Positions 11,438 to 22,330 of a stretch of DNA of 64,000 nucleotides are shown in pieces. Made by a program: the position numbers and the translations under genes. Location of the stretch: positions 2,976,001 through 3,040,000 of the forward strand of contig CM074703.1 of the NCBI GenBank assembly GCA_037367355.1, in the 5' to 3' direction. Below the pieces are notes generated by a model that saw only the letters and a program-made list of their open reading frames with translations, searched no databases and was not told where the DNA came from. This DNA comes from Neoscytalidium dimidiatum. Taxonomy: Eukaryota; Ascomycota; Dothideomycetes; Botryosphaeriales; Botryosphaeriaceae. Position 1 is the first letter of the stretch, and each line of letters starts with the position of its first letter.

Positions 11438-12100
11438 ATGGTCTTGGAGAAAGCAGTCCAGAGAGGCTTCTCGGCCCTCAGCGGCTCGATATGCTTATCC
11501 TGTCGCGCATCGCTGCCTCGGCAGCCCGCCTTCGCCAACGCCCAGTCTTCCTTCTTCTCGACTACCGCCCGCCGCGCCGCCGGTGGCCCGATCCCGACCG
11601 GCTCTCTTGCGTCGACCCTCAGCGTGGGCGGCCGCTCCACTGCCTCAAACTTCAATCCGTCTGATATCTTGGGCAATTATACTGGTCCAGAGCTGAAGCC
11701 GGGTGACGCGGGACTCCTCGAGGAACCCGAACCGCACCACATGCACATCCTGTCGACCAAGCACAACACGCATATCACCATCACCCGTCCTGACCGAAAC
11801 CCAATTGTTAGCGTTGCTGCCGGTAACATTGGCTTCCGGAAGGCTGGCCGTGGAAGCTACGATGCTGCGTACCAGCTCGCGGCCTTCGTGCTGAGCAGCA
11901 TCCAGGAACGTGGTCTCCTGATGGAGATAAAGAGGCTAGAGCTTATTTTCAGGGGATTTGGAGATGGCAGAGAAGCCGTGAGGAAGGCCATCATGGGAAC
12001 GGAGGGAATGAACATTCGGAATCGCATCGTGAGGGTAACGGATGCCACAAGGCTGAAGTTTGGTGGTACCAGGAGCAGGAAGCCAAGGAGGCTGGGTTAA
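11438..12100 (+). CDS. MRPS18: Mitochondrial small-subunit ribosomal protein uS11m (MRPS18-like)
   Basis: One uninterrupted exon of 220 residues from the ATG of MVLEKAVQRGFSALSGSICL. The frame is open further upstream, but this is the only ATG next to a presequence-like segment (Arg/Ser/Ala-rich, FFSTTARRAA). The C-terminal 130 residues match the uS11 fold: HILSTKHNTHITITRPD, SVAAGNIGFRKAGRGSYDAA and the basic RLKFGGTRSRKPRRLG tail. uS11 sits on the platform of the small subunit and contacts rRNA near the mRNA exit. The long N-terminal extension over bacterial S11 is usual for mitochondrial members. It lies head-to-head with TIM44 and tail-to-tail with the DeSI gene. Confidence 0.9.
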   Translation: MVLEKAVQRGFSALSGSICLSCRASLPRQPAFANAQSSFFSTTARRAAGGPIPTGSLASTLSVGGRSTASNFNPSDILGNYTGPELKPGDAGLLEEPEPHHMHILSTKHNTHITITRPDRNPIVSVAAGNIGFRKAGRGSYDAAYQLAAFVLSSIQERGLLMEIKRLELIFRGFGDGREAVRKAIMGTEGMNIRNRIVRVTDATRLKFGGTRSRKPRRLG

Positions 12101-12491
12101 ATGCGCTGCATGATGGGTCGAATTTTTCCGGAGCGGTCGGAACTAAGGACAGAAATGGCTTTCTACAGGGACTCTGACGAGACGTGCAGGCATACAAGGC
12201 CTGTTGTACGATACTGGTTAAGGTACGGCGTTGACGACACGAAAGAGAGTTTATTAAAATGGAAGGAAGCCGGTGGTGATATGCATAAGATGACCTATCA
12301 GAACGCCACCCATTCAAATTGGAGAACACGCTTGAACGCTCATTGAGCACACACACAGATTTCCACCCTCCCAAGACCTATTCCCGGATGCTAGCAAAAG
12401 CTGCAATGGTATCAATCCCCTGTGCCCGAAATGCAAAGAAAGAAAATTTCTGGTCTAGGCAGCCATAGCGCCATGAAAAATTCAAGTCGTC
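12101..12491. other. Convergent 3' region between uS11m and DeSI genes
   Basis: 391 bases between two stop codons. It presumably holds both 3' untranslated regions and polyadenylation sites. I see no other feature. Confidence 0.5.
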
Positions 12492-13501
12492 TTAAGATCT
12501 GCCATGGATTGGAGCGCGTTCGCTGACGGGAATCTCGCGCCCGCTTGTATCTCGGACAGAAGAGCGCCGTGGGCGGCCTATTTCAGTAGAGGAAGTGGAT
12601 CTCTTGCTCCTCGAGCCACTCCTCTCCGTCTCTTCGTCCGTAGAATACTGGTCCTGGGAATCTGTCAGGTGTAGATTGTTCTGTGATTGATTTGAGCGCA
12701 GCATTGCTGCCCGCTCATCGTCCTCGTCTTCGTCCAGGAGCTCACCGTCAGCGGTATCGTGGTCCGGAGGGGCAATCCATTCCCGGGGCACAACGCAAGG
12801 CAGGGCAACGCCAATGCTTGCAGCGCGATTAAGCCAGCGCGGTGCGGGCCTGGCAGTCAGCCTCTCACACAGGTACGAGGTAAAGTGGTTGCAGTTGAAG
12901 GTAAGAAGGTTGTAGGATGTGCCTTGAAACTTCTCTGAGGCCTTTGGAGTCGGTTAGAATCTCAGAACGCAAACGCCGGAGACAGTTACAGTTACGAACC
13001 TCTCGGATGACGGCTCCGAGCTCTTCATCGGTCAGGAAGGAGAAGCCATGCAGAACTTCGCACCTGAAGGTGCCGCCGGGCGGCTCTAGACGCGGCCTGC
13101 GCATTGTGAGCATATGAACACAATTGACGTAATTTGCACGGGCACAGACCTGGTCCAGTAGACTCCGGTTACGCCGCGGCGGTCGTGACCACCATAGGCA
13201 TACTCTTTATCTTTAATCACGACGCCAGAATGCAGTAGGCCGCTCCCGAGAGCCCACAGCAATGATGAGACCTTTCCCGGCTGTGCGGTCGTTAGCCCCA
13301 GTGTGCGTAGATCAGCATGCTGAAACGGGAAAGCCCGTGACAGGCAGCTGCCGGGCGCGCAGAGGGATAAAGTTAGCGGAAACTCACAGGCAGCAGGTCG
13401 TAGACGTGGATTCTGATCTCTGTCTTCTGGACGGACAGGGTAGAACGGTGGCTCGACTGGCGCGAAGGCTTCTTGGGCTTGGTAGGCGACGAGGTCGACA
13501 T
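12492..13501 (-). CDS. PPPDE (DeSI-type) thiol isopeptidase
   Basis: Four exons (13501-13388, 13280-13150, 13096-13000, 12941-12492) give 263 residues. The PPPDE fold is a papain-like cysteine protease that in animals removes SUMO (DeSI-1/2). Seen: RIHVYDLLP at the domain start, the catalytic His in GSGLLHSGVVI (His55), HDRRGVTGVYWTRPRLEPPG, and the catalytic Cys in NLLTFNCNHFTSYLCE (Cys131), followed by RPAPRWLNRAASIG. The C-terminal 100 residues are acidic and Ser/Arg-rich and look disordered. Splice sites restore every motif in phase. The donor after VYWTR (GTCTGTG) is weak; the other introns have normal ends. It is divergent from the OLA1 gene. Deubiquitinase or deSUMOylase activity is inferred from the family. 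Confidence 0.88.
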
Positions 13502-14146
13502 GACGCAGTCGGCGATTTGCTCGGGGCTATGCGCGGATTAAGCGGAGTGGAGGCGAGCAGTCAGTTGCATCAGATGTACAGAGGCAGCGCAGAGAAAGAG
13601 GAGCGGACTGAGGTCAAAAGAAGGTCGCTGAGGCGTGGTCGCCAGCTGGGGGCTCATACGCGTAAGGGCAAGGCTAAAAGGATGACGGTCTTGGTTAGTC
13701 CGCAGCTTGCCGGGTGCGACCTTGGTGGTTGGGCGCGGCGCCTCGGCCGATTGCACGTGAGCAGGCCGAGCCGCGAATCACCGCTGCGCTTGGGCGCCCT
13801 GGCGTTCAGCGTAGGGCAGAGCAGCTCCAGGCCCTCGGAGCGGAGGAATAATGCAGCGCGCGGCGGGACGCGAATTTTGCTGTGCCCGACCGCCAACAGC
13901 TCATCCCACCTCTCCCACACACAACCCCCCAGCACTCACTCGGAGAGACTTTCATTAGTCGTCTCCTGCCCAAACTCCACCATTCACCCTTCAGGCGCCG
14001 TCCGTGTCCTCACAGCGCCTCAGGCTTCCGCCTTCCCGCGGCTCGCAGCTCGCACCTTCGGCGTCCCTGCCCGTCCACGCACCGAGCCCCGCGCTCTTTT
14101 CTGCATCGTCTTCACTCGCGGCTACGCCAGCAGCAAGAAGAAGAAG
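13502..14146. promoter_or_regulatory. Divergent promoter and leader region between DeSI and OLA1 genes
   Basis: 645 bases between two divergent ATGs. The plus-strand frame of OLA1 stays open through the right half, from an ATG at 13682. Near 14010-14146 that frame reads like a mitochondrial presequence (see findings). I see no TATA box or repeat of note. Confidence 0.45.
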
Positions 14147-15694
14147 ATGCCCCCCAAGAAGGCAGCTCCCCCGCAGAAGGTCTTGCTCGGCAGGCCCGGC
14201 AATAACCTGAAGAGTGGAATCGTATGTAGGCAGCCTCACCGCGAAAACGCTTGTGCATGCAAAGTTCTTACCCTGACAGTGATCTCAGGTCGGTCTCGCC
14301 AACGTCGGCAAGTCCACGCTCTTCCAGGCCATCACCAAGTGCCACCTCGGTAACCCGGCCAACTTCCCCTATGCCACCATCGAGCCCGAAGAGTCGCGCG
14401 TCCTCGTCCCCGACGAGCGCTTCGACTGGTTGTGCAAGCACTACAAGCCCAAGTCCGAGGTCCCTGCCCACTTGACCATCTACGACATTGCTGGTCTGAC
14501 CCGTGGTGCTTCGACCGGTGCTGGTCTTGGTAACGCTTTCTTGTCCCACATCCGTGCCGTCGATGCCATCTTCCAGGTCGTTCGTTGCTTCGACGATGCT
14601 GAGATTATCCACGTTGAGGGTGATGTGGACCCTGTCCGTGATCTGGACATCATCAGCGAGGAGCTGCGTATCAAGGACATTGAGTTCGTCGAGAAGGCCC
14701 ACGAAAACTACGTCAAGCAGACCAGGAGAGGTGGCCAGACTCTCGAGATGAAGAAGCTCAAGGAGGAGCAGGCTACTGTCGAGAAGATCCTCGAGCACCT
14801 CAAGGCTGGAAAGGATGTGCGCAAGGGCGACTGGTCTCCCAAGGAGGTACGTCTTGATTTTTTCGATTTATTTTTTTTTCCTTGCGCAGTGTCTTTTCCT
14901 GCATCTCTCTTTTTATGATGACAAAGGGCCTCGTGCCTGATATAATCCCAGCTCTTCGAAAGCCTCACCTAAAACAACGCTTAGAGGTCTTCATGAGAAC
15001 ACGTCCCGTCTGATCTTACACATTACTTGCAATTTTCAAGGCTCGATTATTTCAGATTTTGAGCAAAAGCTAATGTGCACACAGGTCGAGGTTATTAACA
15101 CGCTCTTCCTTCTCACTGCTAAGCCTGTTGTCTACCTCGTCAACCTTAGCGAGAAGGATTACATCCGTAAGAAGAACAAGCATCTTCCTAAGATTGCTGA
15201 GTGGGTCAAGGAGCATGCCGAGGGTGATCCTATTATTCCCATTTCCATTTGCTTTGAGGAGCGTCTTACTCAGTTTCCCACTGAGGATGAGGCGGCGGAA
15301 GAGTGCAAGAAGCTCGGCGTTCAGTCGGCACTGCCTAAGGCAATTATTACTATGCGCAAGGCTCTCAACCTTCACTCATTCTTCACCACTGGTACGGATG
15401 AGGTTAGGCAATGGACTATCCGCGCTGGTACTAAGGCACCGCAGGCTGCTGGTGTTATTCACACTGGTAAGACTCTCACCCTCGCCGCTCTAATAGAACG
15501 CTAGTAGACTAATTGCCATTGCAGATTTCGAGAAGACTTTCATTCAGGCTCTCGTTTACAACTTCAATACCCTCAAGGAGCTGGGTGATGAAGCTACTGT
15601 CAAGGCTCAGGGTAAGGTCATGACTAAGGGTAAGGATTACGTTGTTGAGGATGGAGACATCCTCCTCATCAAGGCCGGTGCTGCCAAGGGTTAA
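14147..15694 (+). CDS. OLA1: Obg-like ATPase 1 (YchF/OLA1 family)
   Basis: Four exons (14147-14221, 14289-14846, 15085-15466, 15525-15694) give 394 residues, the usual family length. OLA1/YchF is a translation-factor-class P-loop enzyme that prefers ATP and associates with ribosomes and stress responses. Seen: a basic N-terminus [11 protein letters not shown]; the P-loop GLANVGKST at 27-35; switch regions with [20 protein letters not shown]; the coiled-coil insertion; the altered base-recognition motif VNLSEKDY (NxxE in place of NKxD, which underlies ATP preference); and the C-terminal TGS domain ([20 protein letters not shown] to [10 protein letters not shown]). All junctions keep frame, and intron 2 is 238 bases. 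The gene is divergent from the DeSI gene. Confidence 0.95.
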
Positions 15695-17940
15695 ATGGAA
15701 AAACGACTTGCTTGGGAAGAATCTTCTTGCGGAGTCGTGGTTCAAGAGGGTTCTTCCTGTGGATTGATTGCTGGAGTTGCGGATGAGGTTGAATGCTTAT
15801 ACCCAGGACGCTGCCTCTACTGAGCATCTGGCGTCACTGGTTGCGTCCACGACAGAAGTAAACATGAAAAATGAAACGAGAATGATCTACTACAAGACAA
15901 TTGTCTGTTCAACCCGCATTTTTCTTTTTTTTTTTTTGGGAGATCTTTAATCGTCATTTGTCTGAGATATTAAGTCATGCGTGGCGCTACACTGCAGAAG
16001 TTTACTGCGTGTGAGTCAAAAGCCTCTTCGTGAGACGGTAACCTGCCATTCTTACAATCAGCTGGCAACTTGAGTTCACAAGATAAGACAGCGTACCACC
16101 AGCGTATCATAGGCCCAGGACAATCAAGCAGATGTCGTATTTAATCAGTGAACGGATCGGCGTCTCTTATACCTAAATATCGGTTTACTGACATGGGATG
16201 TGTATCTTTAACTAACTTAAAAGTCACTGGTTCACACTGGTTCGCTGCCAGAGTCGTGACAGGTGCCATGAACTATGGTCGGGCCCCCGCCTGGTCTCAA
16301 GTGCTCGTGGACGGCGGGGAGACATTGTGCGAAAGGTGCCTGGAGGATGGAGCTTAGGGGTCTGCGATGTATTTCAGCATCTGCTGGCTCTGATGTACAG
16401 TGTGATTGGTTCTTAAGAAGGAGTTCTGATTATGCCTCTGGATGAAGAAAATGATATACGAAGGACCGACTAGCGAGGTTAGCAGCAACGGGAGCAAGGA
16501 GTATGTGAAAGCGTCAGCATGACATCCGTGGGACAAAGCACTGGTTTTGCATCGGGAAATTTTCCGGGCGTCGTTCGTGCTTCTGCTTCTCGAGTCAAGA
16601 TATGGTCGAGAAGTAAAAACGTCAGCGTCTTTGGTTGGGCTCAAGCAGCTAAGCCGCCATGACTGGCAATCTGGACGATAGTCACGCGATGCTTGCTGTC
16701 CCACGCACTGGTAGAGCTATCGGTGAAATTTCAGGCTTTTTTCAAGATGACCGTGGCACTTCTTCGATGGAGTATTCCCGATCACTTTATGACCAATACT
16801 GACTTCGCGCATGAGATTTATCACCAGTGGGGAAGTTTCATAATTGTCCGGCGGCTCAGCCCCGGGGACTGTCGTCAAAGATTCTCATGCGATCACAGCG
16901 ACAACGGAAAGCATGATGCGAAGAAGCGGATCAATGTAATGATGCTGTACAACATTACCTTGACGATAGTCATGGTGAATTTCGAGAACCTTCGATGAAC
17001 GGAGTTACTCTTTCATGGGGGCCTCAATACGGTTGGAATTCATGAGGGTCTTGCAACTCGAGTAGTCAAAGTAAGTGTTATTGGAACATCTTGCTAAAGC
17101 GGCAATGAATCGCCATCGAGCCTACGTTCGCATATTTGGACACAAAACATGCATTTCATATCAGAGTCCACGGGTAATTATAGCATCTATATCGATTTGG
17201 GAACATGTTGCACTTGGAGACATACTCGCAATTTGTCAGACGCTGGCTTTTGCTCGACAACTGTATGTTGTATGAGCGCGGGCACCGACCCAGAATACTC
17301 GTGCAAGGCCAGAGGGTGCGGCTGACCAGTCACGCGACGACAACTTGCCTTCTTCCTTGTCACACTTATGCCCCCAATGAGTGGCGAGTTAGGTCCACAA
17401 GGCCCGCTCGCCGTCAGAGAAGGCGTTGTGGCGTTCAGAAGCACGCTGCTCCTAATTAAGTATAGTGTCCCGCATCTTTGGACCCCACGGAGCGCACGGG
17501 TCGTAAAAACCCAAAAGCGGTAATGCTTATACGACCCAGGCAGTCATGTAGCCGTGAGCCGTAAACGGCGTAAATTCTCGTGCAACCAAGGCGCTAATGT
17601 CTGGCAGATTCCTCAGTATTCAAGAGTATAACTATGGCATCGTTCCGCTCAACTTCTGATCTTTTTCAACTGTCTTCTTACCTTTCTTAATTTGCCTTCT
17701 TCTCAGCCCAAGAACTACTCCGTAGTCCAAATCGAGACTCTCCTCACCACTCAGCTATCAAGGCCGCCACATAGTGCTAAGGAGAGTCGGTCAGTCAGCC
17801 TCTTACCAATAGTCAGTGGCATTACGACCAGAAGCTTTTGAGAACAAACAGCAAGTGCATGCTTGATAAGAAATTCCAGCCAGAGGCGTCAAGTTAATGT
17901 TCAATGTTTAGGGTGTATTATCAAACTTCTCTCACACAGT
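15695..17940. other. Intergenic region between OLA1 and the ABC transporter
   Basis: 2.2 kb. The first 250 bases are probably the OLA1 3' untranslated region, with a T-rich tract near 15927. The last few hundred should hold the transporter promoter. The open frames inside (16148, 16354, 16693, 17187) show no domain and no coding bias I trust. Confidence 0.5.
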
Positions 17941-20900
17941 ATGGCCGACAAACTGGACCCTACCAACGGGCGCACGAAAGAGTCAGGCTCCAAGCGGCCA
18001 GAACGAACGCCGAATATTTCCGACTACCTTCGGGTCTTCACTTATGCGACGAAATGGGACTTCTGCATCTATGCGATTGCTTCCTTCGCATCGCTTGGGG
18101 CCGGCATAACTCTGCCTCTGATGAACGTTATTTTCGGGCAGCTCGTCGGTCAATTCACGGACTACTTCCGAGACGCCTCCGCCATATCGACCGATGACTT
18201 TGAGCGTATCCTGAATGGACAGGCTCTATACATCATGGCTCTGTTCATTGGTCGATGGGGTCTGAATGCAATCAACAAGTTTTGTTTCAGAATGATAGGC
18301 ATACGGCTGTCGTCAGCCGTGCGCCTCCATTATCTCCAATCACTGTTTGCGCAGTCGGTACATGTAATCGACACTATGCCTGCCGGAGCGCCTGCGACCG
18401 CCATCACCACAACGTCGAACACGCTACAGCTTGGCATTTCCGAACGGCTGGGGACATTCTTGCAGTTCAACGGTACCATCTGGTCCGCTTTGATCGTCGC
18501 TTTCATTTGGAGCTGGGACCTCACTTTGGTGACGTCCTCACTGATACTGTACATGATGGTCGTCCTGTCAGTGGTCTTGCCACCCATCGTCAAGGGTCAG
18601 GCTGCAACTGTCAAAGCGGACGCACAAGGGACAGCTATTGCCAGCGAAGCCCTTGAGGGGATTCGACTGGTCATGGCTTGCGGCGCACAGGGCCACATCA
18701 TCTCCCGTTATAAGGAATGGGTACGTGAGGCCATGAAGCGATCCCAAAAGATTGCCCCCGTTGTAGGCATTCAGCTTGGCCTAATCGTATGTCTTCACGT
18801 ACCACTTTCTTCAGTAGTGCGAACGAGCTGATGCGAGAACAGTTCTTCGGGATCTTCGGAGCCTTCGGTCTGGCTTTTTGGTACGGCACCCAACGATACG
18901 TCGCTGGCGCTATCGACAATGCCGGCGTAGTCATAGTCGTGCTGATGTCTGTCATGATGATCCTCACCTCCATAGAGCGCATATCGACCCCGCTCATGGC
19001 CGTCAGCAAAGCCATGGTGGCTGCATGCGAGCTGTTCACCGTGATTGATGCGCCTCTGCAGCCTTCCGGCTCCCTCAAACCGAATATCACCTCCGAAGAC
19101 CTGGTATTCGAAAATGTTACGTTTGAATACCCCAGCCGACCGGACGTCAAGGTCCTGGATGCATTAAGCTTTCGTATTCGGCAGGGCCAGAACACTGCTC
19201 TTGTTGGATCGTCGGGCTCAGGCAAGAGTACCATTGTCGGTCTGTTGGAGCGATGGTATTCTCTGAGAGAACAGCACGCCCTGCCTCAAGTGGTCGAGGC
19301 TAAGCAGACTGAAAAGCCAAATGAGAACCAGTCTGAAGCGAATCCGAAGATGTCCCTCGAGCCCAGACTCTGCGGATCAATCACCGTTGGCGGTCATAAT
19401 TTGGAGGATCTTGAGCTCAAATGGTGGAGGGCGCAGGTCGGCCTGGTTCAGCAGGAACCCTTTCTTTTCAACGACACCATTTTCGGTAATGTTGCAAATG
19501 GCCTGCTTGGAACGGAGTGGGAGGGTGAGCCGGAAATGCGGAAGCGAGAAATGGTTGAGGAGGCTTGTCAGGAAGCATACGCCCATGAGTTCATCAGTCG
19601 CCTGCCAGATGTAAGTTCTAAGCTTGTTGTACTTGGTTCACCTCTGATCCACTTCCTGGTAAATGTTTAACTGAGTTCTCTGCAGGGATACAACACACGA
19701 GTCGGCGATGGCGGGGTGAAGCTGTCGGGTGGTCAGAAACAACGTGTCGCCATTGCCAGGAGCATAATAAAACGGCCCCGAATCATTATATTTGACGAAG
19801 CGACCAGCGCCATCGATGCCAAGAGCGAAAAGTTGGTCCAGACAGCGCTTGACAGAATAGCGCGGAACCGTACAACCATCACCATTGCTCATCGCCTCTC
19901 GACCATCAAAAAAGCCGACCACATCGTTGTTCTGCAGCATGGACGCGCGGCAGAACAAGGCACACATCAAAGTCTTATGGCCAACTCGACCGGTGTTTAC
20001 AGCGCCTTGGTTCGGGCTCAATCGCTACATTTATCAGTCACTGATGAGGCAGAACCGGCTATGCCAGCACTGAGCAATGATGCGGAACCGAAAAAGATGC
20101 GCAGCAATGTCGAGCGATTCCGAGATACAGCTGGTGGCGGAAGTCCCAAGGAAAGGGAGGCTGAGAAGCCTCGAAGCTTCATCCAAAGCTGTGGAAAAAT
20201 ATTGTACGAGCAGAAAGCGCAGTGGCCTTTGTTGCTGGGTGCCGTCTTCTCCGCCATGGGAGTCGCAGCCGGGACACCGATCCAAGCGTGGCTCTTTGCC
20301 AAAGTCCTCGGCGTCTTTCTCTTGAGCGAAGATGACCTCGAGAGAGAAGGTGATTTCTGGGGCCTGATGTGGCTTGCGCTGGCGGGAGGTGTCGGTCTCG
20401 CGTACCTTTTCGAAGGCTGGATCGGCCTGCATCTCCAGTACTTCATCAGCGCGGCATACAAGCTGCAATACCTCACGGACATACTGCACCAGAAAGTAGT
20501 CTTCTTCGATGAGGACAGCAACTCCCACGGCACCTTGACCGCCCGCATCGCGGGCGACGCCAAGCAGCTGGAAGAGCTCTTCGGGCTCAACCTGGCGGCC
20601 CTCCTCTCCGGCTTCTTCACCACGACCGGCTGCATCGCCATCGCACTCGCCTTCGGCTGGGAGCTCGGCCTGGTCGCCGCCTTCGTCACCATGCCGATCA
20701 TGCTGGCCTCGGGCTTCTGGAAGTACCGGCACGAGGTGCGCTTCGACCAGATGAACGCCGCCGTCTTCGCCGAGAGCTCGCAGTTCGCCACCGAGGCCAT
20801 CGGCGCGATCCGCACCGTCTCCTCCCTCGCCATGGAGCCCGCGATCGGGACCCGCTACCGGCAGCTCCTGGACGGCCACGTCCGCGCCGCGCGCCGCCGC

Positions 20901-22007
20901 GCGCAGTGGACGGCGGCCCTGTTCGGCTTCGCGGACAGCGCCGGCCTGGGGTGCCAGGCGCTGGTCTTCTGGTACGGCGGCCGGCTGCTGGCGCGCGGCG
21001 ACTACGCGCTGGAGGCTTTCTTCGTCTGCTTCATGGCCATCATCCAAGGGGCCGAAGCTGCCGCCCAGGTCCTGTCCGTCGCGCCCAACGCCGCGCAGGC
21101 GGCCGCGGCCGCGAACCGCATCCTCGACGTCCGGGAGTCCGCCAGCGCCGTTCAGGCCGAAGTGCGCGACAAGGGGTCGCGCATGCCGGATGCGAACGGC
21201 GGCGGCGGCGGTATTGCGATCGAGCTCCGCGACGTCCACTTCCGCTACCCGACGCGCGACGTCCCCGTCTTCGCGGGGCTGAACCTGCGCATCGAGAAGG
21301 GCCAGTTCGCGGCGCTCGTCGGGCCGTCCGGCTGCGGGAAGACGACCGTGATATCGCTGCTCGAGCGCTTCTACGACTTGGGAGAAGAGGAGGAGGAGGA
21401 GGAGGAGGGCGAGCCCAACCGCGGCGGCCGCGGCGGCGGTGGTGCGATCCTCTGCAACGGCGTCGACATCCGCGACCTCGACGTCCACGCGTACCGCCGC
21501 AACCTCGCGCTCGTTCCGCAGGAGCCGATGCTCTTCCGCGGGACTGTGAGGGATAACGTCCTCCTCGGCGTCGAGGACCCGAGCGCAGTGACGGAGGAGA
21601 GGATCCACGAGGCGTGTCGCGATGCCTTCATACATGACTTCATTGTGTCTTTGCCGGAGGGCTACGATACCGATGTTGGACATAAGGGCGTTACCGTGTC
21701 GGGTGGTCAGAAGCAGCGGATCGCGATTGCACGCGCGCTGCTGCGTGATCCGAAGATCCTGCTGTTGGATGAGGCGACCTCGGCGCTAGATTCGCAGTCG
21801 GAGAAGGTCGTGCTGGAGGCGTTGGAGAGGGCGAGGGAAGGAAGGACGATGGTTGCGGTGGCGCATCGGTTGGCGACTGTGCAGAATGCTGATATTATAT
21901 TTGTGTTCGATGAGGGGAGGGTGGTGGAGAGGGGCACGCATGGTGAGCTTATTAAGAAGAGGGGGATCTATTGGGAGATGTGCCAGAGCCAGGCCTTGGA
22001 TCAGTAG
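17941..22007 (+). CDS. Full-size ABCB-type ABC transporter (multidrug/toxin exporter)
   Basis: Three exons (17941-18786, 18843-19610, 19686-22007) encode 1311 residues in TMD-NBD-TMD-NBD order, the length of fungal ABCB exporters. NBD1: Walker A GSSGSGKST at about 404, signature LSGGQKQ at about 551, Walker B IIIFDEATSA. NBD2: Walker A GPSGCGKTT at about 1084, signature VSGGQKQ at about 1209, Walker B ILLLDEATSALD. Both sites look catalytically complete. Two low-complexity insertions lie between Walker A and the Q-loop, a Glu/Lys/Asn-rich one in NBD1 and a poly-Glu plus Gly-rich one near 1105 in NBD2. Members export drugs, lipids or metabolites using ATP; the substrate here is unknown. Introns of 56 and 75 bases are phase 0. 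The gene converges on a Zn2Cys6 regulator, a plausible controller. The third exon is much more GC-rich than the first. Confidence 0.93.
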
Positions 22008-22330
22008 ATTGGCCCATGGTGAAGATGGAGGATAGCATGGCCAGCTGAGAGAATAAGCTGTTTAGGCCTTTGCTTTGCAGGTCTCAAAGGCTTGCTGGAT
22101 TTTGCTGTGTATAGATATACTTTAGTAGAACCATTCGTTCGCATTTCCAAATAGTAAGGCAGATTTTCATTGGCAGATGCCGGAAATACCTGAGTGTAGT
22201 CCATGAGCCCCTTTTCAATTGATCTCGGTCACAAGTAACATACCTCTTCCTGCCAGCACAGAAGCAAGCACCTCGCTCTATTCGAAGCTCCCTGCTGCTG
22301 GAATTCCCTCACAACCAACCTCGCACCACC
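22008..22330. other. Convergent 3' region between transporter and regulator
   Basis: 323 bases between two stop codons. I see only presumed 3' untranslated sequence. Confidence 0.5.

Noticed and set aside
13262..14146. Long N-terminal coding extension of OLA1 as the main product
   Set aside because: The family starts at MPPKK. The upstream part overlaps the divergent DeSI gene's first exon and intron, so I keep only a possible short alternative form as a finding.
20034..21683. 549-codon minus-strand open frame
   Set aside because: It lies antisense to the second half of the ABC transporter, in its very GC-rich exon. Its Glu/Arg/Ala-rich composition is the shadow of the coding strand.
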